DNA of 50,918 bases from a virus, in IMG/VR virus record IMGVR_UViG_3300012931_000029, positions 1 through 50,918 of that record. One strand, 5' to 3'. The notes beneath the pieces were generated by a model, which did no database searches, had not been told where the DNA came from, and was given only the letters and a program-made list of their open reading frames with translations. Positions 30,236-38,344 of this stretch are shown here, in pieces. Numbering within the stretch: the first letter of the stretch is position 1; the number at the start of each line of letters is the position of its first letter. The position numbers were made by a program, and so were the translations under genes.

Positions 30236-32842
30236 TCAAACTGGCAACGCAGTCTGCGTCGGTATCGTCGCCTCCACTACCGTAAGCCGGTAGTACTGGG
30301 TTCCGTCGTAGCCGACGAACGCTGGCGACAGGTCGACGCTCAACGTGTAGGTGTTTCCGTCCGGCGCCGACGGACCTCCAACAACCTGCAACGAATACGG
30401 TGTGCCGGATCCTATTCCGTAGACGCGGTCTCCCATGCACGCCTCGTTGTAGCCGCTTGTCGTTCCGTTGAACGTAATCGCCGTCTCCGAGACTGACCTA
30501 TAACCAGGCAATGACTCGATGATCCCCTTTGGATAGGAGCTCCAGGACCAATACTTCGCAAATATAGTCGCCCACGTTGTCGGAGCCCAAAGAGTATATG
30601 TTAGCGTAGGTATCGCGCTGCTCGATTGATAGCTGACTTTCACCACGGCTGATATTGGAGTCGTGACCGCCGGCGACTTATACACGTCGTAATTGTTTTT
30701 ACCGTTTACGTCGATGGTCACAGCCTTTGCTCTGCCGGGGTAGGTGAAGGGGTGCTTGATTTCGTAGGTCAGCGCCGTTCCGACGGTCGGATTTCCACCG
30801 GCGCTCGTCTGGATACACGACACGCTCCATTGCCGTACCCCTTCGATGCACTCTTCGTCCATCAGCTTCAGGATTCCAGCCGGCAGCATGTAGCTTGAGT
30901 CGTAAGACACCCCAAGACTCACCCACGTCTCGATCCGCAGTCCTCCATCCAAGTGCTGCACAGCCTTGCGCACCACTCCGCAGCCTTCTGCCCACGCGTA
31001 ATCGTAAACCACATACCCGGAGTCAGCGCGAGCGGCGCTCTCGATGAGTGTCACTGTCCCGCCTATAGTGTTGCTCGGCGCGCTCGGCGCGCTCCCAAGC
31101 GCCACAATGCGGTAGCGCACCATCTTTCCATAGTTTTCGGTGCGCACGGTGCTGATTACGGTGCCGGTGCCATTCGCGTAGGTGACCGTCCACACGCGGT
31201 GCCCATCTTGTTCGGCGATGTCCTCGCCGATCTTCACGCTGCCAGAGAGGCTCGTCGGATCGCTCGTCACGCTCGGGCTAGTGAGATACCGGATGACCGT
31301 CCGCGTCACACCAGTCGTCCCCTGGTCGCTAGATTGCAGGTAGTCCACAGTGCGGCCGATCTCGCCGCTGCCTTGGGCGAAAGTGGATGTGTAGACAGTG
31401 TGGCCGGAGTCGGCTCGAATGTCGGCGTTCACCAGTGTGTATCCGCTTGGCGTCGCCGGAGCGCTGCCGAGGGCCACCAGCGTGCGCAGCAGCAGGGCGC
31501 CGTTGTTACGCGTGTCGTCGCGCTGACTCACGGTGCCGGTGCCCTTCGCCCAAATAGTCGTCCAGATGCGATACCCGTCTTGGTCTGAGTATTCCTGACC
31601 GATGTTTACGTATCCGGAGAGCGTGGCCGGAAGCCGCGTCGCCTGCGTTCCTGCGGTTAGCTGGCGAATTGTAACGCGGGTTACTCCAGTTGTGCCTTCG
31701 TTGCTCGACTGCTGATAGGATGTCTCCAGGCTGATTTCACCAACGCCTTCTGCCCATGTCCAATCATAGACGGAATACCCTGATTCGTAGCGGAGGTTTT
31801 TATCTACGAGTGTTACGGTTCCGCCGATGCTGGCCGATGGAGCAAAGCTCGGCTCGGATTGACTGCCTAGAAAAACCCGGTGGTAAAGATACAGCTTTCC
31901 ACCGTTTTTGATTGAAACGTCACTTACAACCAACCCATATCCAAGTGCCCATCTTGCCGTCCAGATGCGATAGCCATCTTGGTCTGATTTTTCAAGAGAA
32001 ACGCAAACCGCTCCTTCCAGTGGGGCGCTTGTCGGATTTGCGCTAACCGACGATGCAGTTAGATGCCGGATTGTCCAGACCGTTGCACCTGGTCCGTCAA
32101 TAGATGGAACTGCACCGTCTACAGAATACGGACCGCCCTGCGTCGTGGTGGAGTCCCGGCTAATCTCGCCACTGCCATTGGCGAACGTGTAGTCGTAGAC
32201 TGGAAGACCGCTGATGTATTGAACGTCCTGCCGGATGAGCGTGTATCCAGATGGAGTTGCCGGAACGGTATAGACAGACTTGATGCTTCGGATGAGCAAC
32301 TTTCCACCGTTTTTTGTCTCGTCCGTCTGTGAGATCTGGCCGGCTGAAATGTAGGTGCGCTTGATCGTGCGCAGCGTTCCGTCATCCGTGCGCTCGTCAG
32401 ACTTCAGGATACAGAGCGTTGTACCAGCTGTGATGGAATCGACTCCGATGTGGCCATACGTTGCCGGCGCAGTGGCGAATTGAAGGAATGTGTTGCTGGC
32501 AGTAACCAGATTGTCCTGACCAATGGAGATGTCGGTGTTGCCAACCTGTTGCTCGGCTGTCGCGCTGATCTGTTCGTAGACCCGCTCTAGGCGCGGTGGC
32601 TGGAGATTCGGCGACTCGAACGGAAGCCCGTTCTGTCCCCGTGGGATGTCCTGCTTCACAAGCCGGCAGTCGGTGAACTCAACGTCAGCCGTTCCCCATG
32701 CCAGCCATACATAGGCAAGAAGCGATGTTGCGTCAACCTGCGAGGCATTCACCCCAACAATATCGAACTCGCGGGTAATCCGAAGTCGTGCATCCGGGAG
32801 CCGAAAGACCGCGGGTGACCTATTTCTTGAGTCCAGCTTCAT
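30236..32842 (-). CDS. Repeat-built fibre or decoration protein
   Basis: 868 residues from the ATG at 32842 (MKLDSRNRSPAVFRLPDARL). An upstream ATG at 32962 would run into the scaffold gene. From about residue 160 to 700 it is built from alternating beta-rich modules: a DGYRIWT--WA-G-G type and an SGY-VYDYT-A-G-GEI-R type, each about 60 residues and separated by PATPSGYTL-like linkers. Repeats also include NEGTTGVTRVTIRQLTAG and DQGTTGVTRTVIRYLTSP. There is no signal peptide. The modular beta architecture suits a long appendage. It is in the opposite orientation to all surrounding late genes. Confidence 0.65.
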   Translation of the reverse strand: MKLDSRNRSPAVFRLPDARLRITREFDIVGVNASQVDATSLLAYVWLAWGTADVEFTDCRLVKQDIPRGQNGLPFESPNLQPPRLERVYEQISATAEQQVGNTDISIGQDNLVTASNTFLQFATAPATYGHIGVDSITAGTTLCILKSDERTDDGTLRTIKRTYISAGQISQTDETKNGGKLLIRSIKSVYTVPATPSGYTLIRQDVQYISGLPVYDYTFANGSGEISRDSTTTQGGPYSVDGAVPSIDGPGATVWTIRHLTASSVSANPTSAPLEGAVCVSLEKSDQDGYRIWTARWALGYGLVVSDVSIKNGGKLYLYHRVFLGSQSEPSFAPSASIGGTVTLVDKNLRYESGYSVYDWTWAEGVGEISLETSYQQSSNEGTTGVTRVTIRQLTAGTQATRLPATLSGYVNIGQEYSDQDGYRIWTTIWAKGTGTVSQRDDTRNNGALLLRTLVALGSAPATPSGYTLVNADIRADSGHTVYTSTFAQGSGEIGRTVDYLQSSDQGTTGVTRTVIRYLTSPSVTSDPTSLSGSVKIGEDIAEQDGHRVWTVTYANGTGTVISTVRTENYGKMVRYRIVALGSAPSAPSNTIGGTVTLIESAARADSGYVVYDYAWAEGCGVVRKAVQHLDGGLRIETWVSLGVSYDSSYMLPAGILKLMDEECIEGVRQWSVSCIQTSAGGNPTVGTALTYEIKHPFTYPGRAKAVTIDVNGKNNYDVYKSPAVTTPISAVVKVSYQSSSAIPTLTYTLWAPTTWATIFAKYWSWSSYPKGIIESLPGYRSVSETAITFNGTTSGYNEACMGDRVYGIGSGTPYSLQVVGGPSAPDGNTYTLSVDLSPAFVGYDGTQYYRLTVVEATIPTQTALPV

Positions 32843-32873
32843 GTAATCTTGGGTTGTGAACCGCAGAATACGC

Positions 32874-32902
32874 TTGACTTGAAAAAGTCGAGAAGATTGT
32901 GA
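32874..32902 (+). promoter_or_regulatory. Promoter of the scaffold gene, in a divergent intergenic region
   Basis: CGCTTGACTTGAAA with -35 TTGACT (32874-32879) and TTGTGA 17 nt later. The ATG at 32910 is 36 nt from the box. Only 67 bp separate this gene from the divergent fibre cassette. Confidence 0.45.
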
Positions 32903-32909
32903 CGCGACT

Positions 32910-34124
32910 ATGGCTAATGATACCAGCGGGCAACCCGGTTCTGCGCCAGCAGAAACAACCACAGTAACACCTCCCGTCGATACGGCTCAACCCGCCCCGA
33001 CTGTTCTTTCCAAAACGACAGACGATTTTTCGCAGCGGCTGGCCCGTGCAGGCAACCCGCTCGAAGTCCAGCGGTTGTTGGACGAAGTAAGAAAGCCTGC
33101 ACCGCCGTCCGAAAAGCCTGCCGTGAGTGATTCCGGCAAGCCCAAAGAGGCACAGTCCGGCGATGGCAATACGCCCGCCGAAGCCGATGGTAAAAAGCAG
33201 GAGGGGGAAACCCAACCGGCTGATGCCACCGAAAAACCTGCGGAGGAAACCGCCAAGCCCGAGGAAGAAGAAAGCGACCCAGGCGAAGGCGATAACGACC
33301 TCCCGGTTACGCCACTGACGGCGAAACGAGCGCATTTGCGCTTGCCGCCCGAAAGCGACCAAGTGGGAAGGCTGGCGCTCGGCTACCTGAGAAGGAACCG
33401 AGACTGGTCACTGGAACAGGCAATTGAGGCGGCCCAAAAGCAGTTGGGGGTTGAAAAGCCCGCATCAGCCGATGAGCCCGCGTCCAAGTCGGAACCCGGG
33501 ACCGCAGCCAAGCCCACGTCAGGATTCCCGGAAACGGTTGAAGCGACCGACGCCGAGATTGAGAGACTGGAGGACGAGAAGGCGAAAGCCACTACGGACC
33601 TCCGTTTCGAGGACTCAGCCAAACTCGAACGCCAGTTGCGCAAGCTCGACCGCCATCGCCTCGATTTGGTCCGACAGTTCGAGAAGGTTGCAATCGAACA
33701 GCAAGCGGCAAGAGAGGCTCGTTACAATGTCGAGTTTGACAAGTCGGCATCCCGTGCCGGCGAACTCTACGATTTTGCAGCGGACCCTGCCAGCGAAGGC
33801 GGCAAACGGATGCTCGAAATCGAAGAGACTCTTCGCCAGACCGGCGACCCTCTTTTCAACTCGCCAAACAAACCGCTCGTGATCGCGCAAATGGTGGCGC
33901 GCGAGCTTCGGATCGCCCCGAAGACTAAGGCTGCGGTTAAGCCCGCAGCAAAGACGGCACCGGCAGCGCCTACTGCCAAACCAAAGTCTGTCATCGCAGA
34001 AGGCGGGGCAACGACAACGCCCGCCACCAAGGATTCGCAAGGCAAGTTCGCAGAATCCGTCAACTCCGTGCATACGCTCGGAGACTTGAAAAAGCTGGCC
34101 GCAGGACTAGGCATCCCAATTTAA
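32910..34124 (+). CDS. Capsid scaffold-like protein
   Basis: 404 residues directly before the major capsid gene. It is a highly charged, Glu/Lys/Pro/Ala-rich N-terminal half (EEETAKPEEEESDPGEGDND). A helical region with a coiled coil follows (ATDAEIERLEDEKAKATTDL, DSAKLERQLRKLDRHRLDLV), then an Ala/Pro/Lys-rich tail and a short conserved-looking end (VHTLGDLKKLAAGLGIPI). Composition, coiled coil and position all match scaffolding proteins that guide procapsid assembly. Confidence 0.75.
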   Translation: MANDTSGQPGSAPAETTTVTPPVDTAQPAPTVLSKTTDDFSQRLARAGNPLEVQRLLDEVRKPAPPSEKPAVSDSGKPKEAQSGDGNTPAEADGKKQEGETQPADATEKPAEETAKPEEEESDPGEGDNDLPVTPLTAKRAHLRLPPESDQVGRLALGYLRRNRDWSLEQAIEAAQKQLGVEKPASADEPASKSEPGTAAKPTSGFPETVEATDAEIERLEDEKAKATTDLRFEDSAKLERQLRKLDRHRLDLVRQFEKVAIEQQAAREARYNVEFDKSASRAGELYDFAADPASEGGKRMLEIEETLRQTGDPLFNSPNKPLVIAQMVARELRIAPKTKAAVKPAAKTAPAAPTAKPKSVIAEGGATTTPATKDSQGKFAESVNSVHTLGDLKKLAAGLGIPI

Positions 34125-34191
34125 CGCCAGCGCAAAGAGGACTTCCCGCCAGCCCTGAGCGATTTGGGGTAAAACGTTAATTACAAATATC

Positions 34192-35679
34192 ATGTCTTGG
34201 TCAATTGATACTCCCAATACCGGCACTGCCTTGGCGGCGCTGGACAGCAACTCAGTCCGCATTCTCTGGCAGAAAACCGTTGATGTGTTCGAGCAGTCGG
34301 AAGACTTCTTCCAGCAGTTCGAGGGCACGTCCCGCGACATGCCCATTCGCGTCATCAACGACACGTCGAAGGGCGCCGGCCTCAAGCTACGCATCACGAC
34401 ACGCGCCGGCTACTACGGTCGCGGCAAGTCCGGTGACTCGCTGTTCGAGGCGTCCACCGACTTCGAGCCGGACATCATCTCGTCCTACGAGGTTGATGTT
34501 GACTACCTCCGCAATGCAACCTCCATCACCCAGCGGACCGACGAGTTCATGGGTATGCAGGGTGAACTAGCCTCTGGCCAGGCGGTTGAACTCGGCAAGT
34601 GGATGGGCCGCGAGAAGACTGCTCGCCTGATGATGACGTTCGCGCTCAAGGGCGGCGCCCCCAACTACCTCATCGCCGGCAGTCGCTCCTCCGCTGCCTC
34701 GCTCCTCTCCGCCGATACGCTGGCGTGGGACGAAATCACCAAGATGGGCCAGTTGCTCAAGCCGCTTGGCGGTCGCCCCTGTCAGGTTGCCACCGTGCGC
34801 GGCAATCCGGTTCTCAAATACTGCGTTGTCGGCACGACTCCCGGCCTCTTCGGCCTGAAGACGGACTCCGACTACAAGCAGGTTCTCCGCGAGGCCGCGC
34901 CTCGTGAAGCGTGGGACGAGAATCCCCTCTTCCAAGGCGGTTACGCCGAGGTGGATGGTCACTCGATCCGCGAATACAACCCCATCGACCACGACGGTTA
35001 TGGTCCTGTCGGCAGCGCGTTCAACGCCCGTGCGTTCACGGGTGCGGCCATCACCGCCGGCACCACGACCTTCACCCTGCGCGGTGGTGGGTCGGCTGCG
35101 GCTGCGGCCTACACGAATATCGACTTCTTCCGGTTCTTCCCGAACTTCGCGTTCGAGTTCCTGCCTGCGGACATCTACTCGCCGGGCAGCGACCAGCAAT
35201 ACCTGCTCATCGTCAATCCGAGCAATGCGACGACTGATCCGGGCAAGATCGGCATGTATGGCTTCATCGTCAACAGCGGCAACACGCTGACGATCAACAA
35301 GCGTCTCGCCCCGTCCGCCTCTGGCGACGGTGTGGCGGTGACGACCTTGGGCGACGTGACGTGGAGTTCCGGCGTCTGGTCCGGCTATCACACCAATGTC
35401 CACCCCATCGGGGCGACCGTTGTGCTGTGCAACGCCAAGGGCGTTCCGATTGGCAACACGCTGATGATGGGTGCCGAGGCTGTCGTTCGCGGTTACGGCT
35501 CGATGCGTAACAAGCGCAGCCAGTGGCTCGTTGACGGCGAGTTCGAGACTCGGAAATACATCACGACCGTATTTGGTCAGGCGCTCCGCAAGAACGTCCG
35601 TGCGGTCTATCCCGGATACACGCTGCTCACGCACGCGATCCCGTATCCCGAGCTTGGTCTGCCTGCGGTCACGTCCTAA
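34192..35679 (+). CDS. Major capsid protein
   Basis: 495 residues, following the scaffold gene and closed by a terminator. Beta-rich sequence with features of HK97-like or P22-like shells: NSVRILWQKTVDVFEQSEDF, KGAGLKLRITTRAGYYGRGK, RNATSITQRTDEFMGMQGEL, and a C-terminal NKRSQWLVDGEFETRKYITT. A Gly/Ala-rich surface segment (FTLRGGGSAAAAAYTNIDFF) lies in the middle. Codon use is strongly biased to C/G-ending codons, as in a highly expressed gene. No SD is obvious; ATTACAAATATC precedes the ATG. Confidence 0.82.
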   Translation: MSWSIDTPNTGTALAALDSNSVRILWQKTVDVFEQSEDFFQQFEGTSRDMPIRVINDTSKGAGLKLRITTRAGYYGRGKSGDSLFEASTDFEPDIISSYEVDVDYLRNATSITQRTDEFMGMQGELASGQAVELGKWMGREKTARLMMTFALKGGAPNYLIAGSRSSAASLLSADTLAWDEITKMGQLLKPLGGRPCQVATVRGNPVLKYCVVGTTPGLFGLKTDSDYKQVLREAAPREAWDENPLFQGGYAEVDGHSIREYNPIDHDGYGPVGSAFNARAFTGAAITAGTTTFTLRGGGSAAAAAYTNIDFFRFFPNFAFEFLPADIYSPGSDQQYLLIVNPSNATTDPGKIGMYGFIVNSGNTLTINKRLAPSASGDGVAVTTLGDVTWSSGVWSGYHTNVHPIGATVVLCNAKGVPIGNTLMMGAEAVVRGYGSMRNKRSQWLVDGEFETRKYITTVFGQALRKNVRAVYPGYTLLTHAIPYPELGLPAVTS

Positions 35680-35694
35680 GCGAAAGTCAATTCG

Positions 35695-35730
35695 GGGGTG
35701 CCTTGCAGGTGGCCCGGCACCCCTTCTTTC
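35695..35730 (+). terminator. Intrinsic terminator after the capsid gene
   Basis: GGGGTGCC (35695-35702) pairs perfectly with GGCACCCC (35716-35723), followed by TTCTTTC. It probably raises capsid over downstream adaptor expression. Confidence 0.65.
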
Positions 35731-35743
35731 GCTTACTCAGTTT

Positions 35744-36064
35744 ATGCGGTTCATATTCACAGTCCCAGGTCGCCCAATCGTGTTTGGTGCAAAGCGCGGA
35801 GAGTTCATCTGGACAGAGGAATTTCGCGCTTTCATCTACCAAGGCAGGACGATCCCACCCGAGGAATTTAACGTCGTGTTCAAACACGTCTTCCGCTTCT
35901 CGCGCGACGAGAACCCGGAAATACGACTGATCGAAGACACTGCGCCAACACCGGAGCAGAAAGTGAAGGACGCCATTGACGTTCTCATGGAACTCGATCC
36001 CCAAATTTTACGCTCGCCCAAAGGTCCGCGACCCAAGGGGCGCGACCCTATGCCAGCCTGCTAA
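35744..36064 (+). CDS. Hypothetical protein after the capsid gene
   Basis: 106 residues from MRFIFTVPGRPIVFGAKRGE. Contains IWTEEFRAFIYQGRTIPPEE, NVVFKHVFRFSRDENPEIRL and a basic end (SPKGPRPKGRDPMPAC). The open frame goes back into the capsid gene, but the ATG at 35744, after the terminator, is the credible start. Position suggests a head-associated or completion protein; there is no decisive motif. Confidence 0.55.
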   Translation: MRFIFTVPGRPIVFGAKRGEFIWTEEFRAFIYQGRTIPPEEFNVVFKHVFRFSRDENPEIRLIEDTAPTPEQKVKDAIDVLMELDPQILRSPKGPRPKGRDPMPAC

Positions 36065-36067
36065 TCC

Positions 36068-36793
36068 GTGCTGACAATTCTCCAAGCCCGCAACGACCTG
36101 TTGAGCAAACTCAGCGTCGAGGATGCCGCACTTGCAACCAGCCTGATGCTTCAGGATGTGGTGATTGCCATCAACGGCGCCATGCAAACAATACAAACCG
36201 CCGGGCAGGATTATTTCACGCGCGAGATTGTGACTGGCACATTTGCCGCCGGCTCGACCGTGATCGCGCTGGACGCCAGCGTGCAATCCGTTATCGGCCC
36301 GGTTCGCATCACGTCTGGCCCGAACAGTGGGCAGTCAATGCGCGCCCTGCAAAGCCGTGGAGAGGTTGACCAATACGCCAGAATCTACGGTGACGAAACT
36401 GGCTTCGCTACGCCAGCCGGAGAGCCGGTATCCTACTGGATAGAAAACCTACGCAATGGATCGTCCGGTGACATCAACAAGATCAATATCTGGCCAATTC
36501 CTGTTCCAACGGCCAGTCGAAATTTCCAGATTGAGGTGGTCAACGACGCCCCAAACTACGTTGTGGCTGACCTGTCATCCGGAACAACTTACCTGCCTGT
36601 GGCACAGAATTATGCGGAGTCCATCCTGCTGCCTATCGCGCGCCTGAACATCACGCGGAGCAGCCAGTTTAGTCGGCCTGACTTGCTGGCTCAAATCACG
36701 GCAGACGCACAGACCGCCATCGCCCGACTTGGCTTGTCTGGTGGCTTCCCAGTGGAAACAACGGCGGCGGTGCCACGCAAGACCAAGGGATAA
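36068..36793 (+). CDS. Head-tail adaptor-like protein
   Basis: 241 residues, GTG start 3 nt after the previous stop. The N-terminal helices ILQARNDLLSKLSVEDAALA, TSLMLQDVVIAINGAMQTIQ are followed by a beta domain, and the C-terminal part ends in helices (PVAQNYAESILLPIARLNIT). Helix-beta-helix architecture and position after capsid match the gatekeeper or adaptor proteins of short-tailed phages. Identity is inferred mainly from gene order. Confidence 0.6.
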   Translation: MLTILQARNDLLSKLSVEDAALATSLMLQDVVIAINGAMQTIQTAGQDYFTREIVTGTFAAGSTVIALDASVQSVIGPVRITSGPNSGQSMRALQSRGEVDQYARIYGDETGFATPAGEPVSYWIENLRNGSSGDINKINIWPIPVPTASRNFQIEVVNDAPNYVVADLSSGTTYLPVAQNYAESILLPIARLNITRSSQFSRPDLLAQITADAQTAIARLGLSGGFPVETTAAVPRKTKG

Positions 36794-36799
36794 TCCACA

Positions 36800-37675
36800 A
36801 TGAAACTCGTGGAACTCATTCATCGTACCGCACGCCGCGCCCGAACTGGGGACTTTACAAAGCTCGATGCGGCGGAGTTTGGAGACGTGATGCAGGCAGT
36901 GAACACGGCGCTGCAAAAAACCTACAACTACCTGCCAATCTACTTCAAGCAGATGACGGTAGGGTTCAAACTGCCGGCGCCAGTGTCCGTTTCTTGCCAA
37001 GTCACGAATGATTCAGTGACGCTTGGAAACTCGCCGTTTACTGCGGCCCAACTTGGATGCACGGTGATTCTCGACGGAGATTCCGCTTGGAATCAGGTGG
37101 CAGGACTCAACTCTCTTCTTAATCCATACAACGGAACGACAGGAACAGTCACTGGGACGCTTTACGGTGACGTGTTCTCGTCGTCCCGCTACCCGCTGGA
37201 CCGCATTGTTGGCAACCCGCGCTTTTCAGACCAGAGCCAGCTTCCAATCATGCGACGGGAAGTTTGGAACATCACGGCGCCATACTACTCGCAAACCCCG
37301 TCAACTGGGCTTCCGCGCAACTGGTGGCCGGACCCGTTTGGAAATTCTCAGGGGCGTGCTCCGACTGTATTCCTGCGCTTTTTCCCGCTGCCAGACCAAG
37401 CCTACATCATGGACGTGTCACTGGCCTACTGGCCAATGCGCTTGACGCTCGATGACTACCAAGCCAACGCGGACATCCCGGTGCCTGAGCAGTTCTTGGA
37501 GACGGCGCTGCTTCCGCTTGCCATCCGTGCGCTGATGAGCACGCCGGCATATGAGAAGAAGGGCGACGAAGACGATCTTCGACAACAGGCGGTTGAGGCG
37601 GAGATTTTCCTACGCCAACAGCCAGGTCAAATCGGCGCTCCGTCAAATCAAGTCCTTACTCCAATTGGTTTCTAA
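36800..37675 (+). CDS. Tail-tube/adaptor-like structural protein
   Basis: 291 residues, 6 nt after the previous gene. The N-terminus KLVELIHRTARRARTGDFTK, AEFGDVMQAVNTALQKTYNY is helical, like the adaptor before it. The middle is beta-rich (TVILDGDSAWNQVAGLNSLL, RYPLDRIVGNPRFSDQSQLP). The end IPVPEQFLETALLPLAIRAL with a Glu/Gln-rich tail resembles the C-terminal helix of the 36068 product, so the two may be related subunits stacked under the portal. Confidence 0.6.
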   Translation: MKLVELIHRTARRARTGDFTKLDAAEFGDVMQAVNTALQKTYNYLPIYFKQMTVGFKLPAPVSVSCQVTNDSVTLGNSPFTAAQLGCTVILDGDSAWNQVAGLNSLLNPYNGTTGTVTGTLYGDVFSSSRYPLDRIVGNPRFSDQSQLPIMRREVWNITAPYYSQTPSTGLPRNWWPDPFGNSQGRAPTVFLRFFPLPDQAYIMDVSLAYWPMRLTLDDYQANADIPVPEQFLETALLPLAIRALMSTPAYEKKGDEDDLRQQAVEAEIFLRQQPGQIGAPSNQVLTPIGF

Positions 37676-37699
37676 ACAAGCACTTTAACAACAACTACC

Positions 37700-37999
37700 A
37701 TGATTGCTAAAACACAATCCCACGGCGGCGACAGCATTCTTACCTTGGTGGCTGGCACTTCGTTCGTGCCATTTTCTGACCATGACTGCAACGAGGTGAC
37801 TATCCTCAACGAAACGGGAGTGAGCATTGACTTGCTACCATACTGTGCCGACCCGGTGACTGGATTCGTCACGCTTTCATCGCCATCTGGCATCACGCTG
37901 CCTACATGCTCGAACTCAATGGAGTTCTCCGTTCGCCGCAACGATCAAACAGGACTCGAAACCCGTGTCCGTTTCCTCTTCAGGAAGTGGGCGCACTAA
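37700..37999 (+). CDS. Small beta-rich structural protein
   Basis: 99 residues: HGGDSILTLVAGTSFVPFSD, NEVTILNETGVSIDLLPYCA, GFVTLSSPSGITLPTCSNSM, EFSVRRNDQTGLETRVRFLF. It looks like a compact beta sandwich, as in head decoration or tail-joining proteins. It lies between adaptor genes and the fibre gene. No family is assigned. Confidence 0.55.
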   Translation: MIAKTQSHGGDSILTLVAGTSFVPFSDHDCNEVTILNETGVSIDLLPYCADPVTGFVTLSSPSGITLPTCSNSMEFSVRRNDQTGLETRVRFLFRKWAH

Positions 38000-38012
38000 T
38001 CAACCAACCGCC

Positions 38013-38333
38013 ATGCCATCCAACTTTTCACGCACAGGACAGACCATCTATGCTCCGGGCCAGTCCGGAAATCCTCCAGCGTCAGTTGTCCAGAAGGGCA
38101 GCGCGGCGCTCGTTGTCGGCCAACAAAGCTACGCAATCGCTTTCCCGGTTCAATTTGAAACAGTGCCGACATCGTTTGCGGCACAGGTGCAGATGCCAAA
38201 CTCAAACGGCGAAGTTTTCTTTGCCTCTGCGGACCTGTCAACCCTGACGGTTTCCGGGGTTACGGTTTGGCTCGACGGAATACCAACCGCCGCAAGCACG
38301 GGCGGCTATATCAACTGGCGCGCAGAAAAGTAA
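38013..38333 (+). CDS. Small virion-associated hypothetical protein
   Basis: 106 residues starting MPSNFSRTGQTIYAPGQSGN. The C-terminal part, VVGQQSYAIAFPVQFETVPT, QVQMPNSNGEVFFASADLST, TVSGVTVWLDGIPTAASTGG, YINWRAEK, looks like the H-type or stabilising domain often seen in fibre-associated proteins. An upstream start at 37965 would overlap the previous gene. It precedes the fibre gene by 11 nt. A fibre base or adaptor role is inferred. Confidence 0.5.
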   Translation: MPSNFSRTGQTIYAPGQSGNPPASVVQKGSAALVVGQQSYAIAFPVQFETVPTSFAAQVQMPNSNGEVFFASADLSTLTVSGVTVWLDGIPTAASTGGYINWRAEK

Positions 38334-38344
38334 TAACTTTCCAC

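Noticed and set aside
34567-35634. 355-codon open frame opposite the capsid gene
   Set aside because: Strong third-position bias of the capsid gene explains the lack of stops; the product is Arg/Val-rich without motifs.
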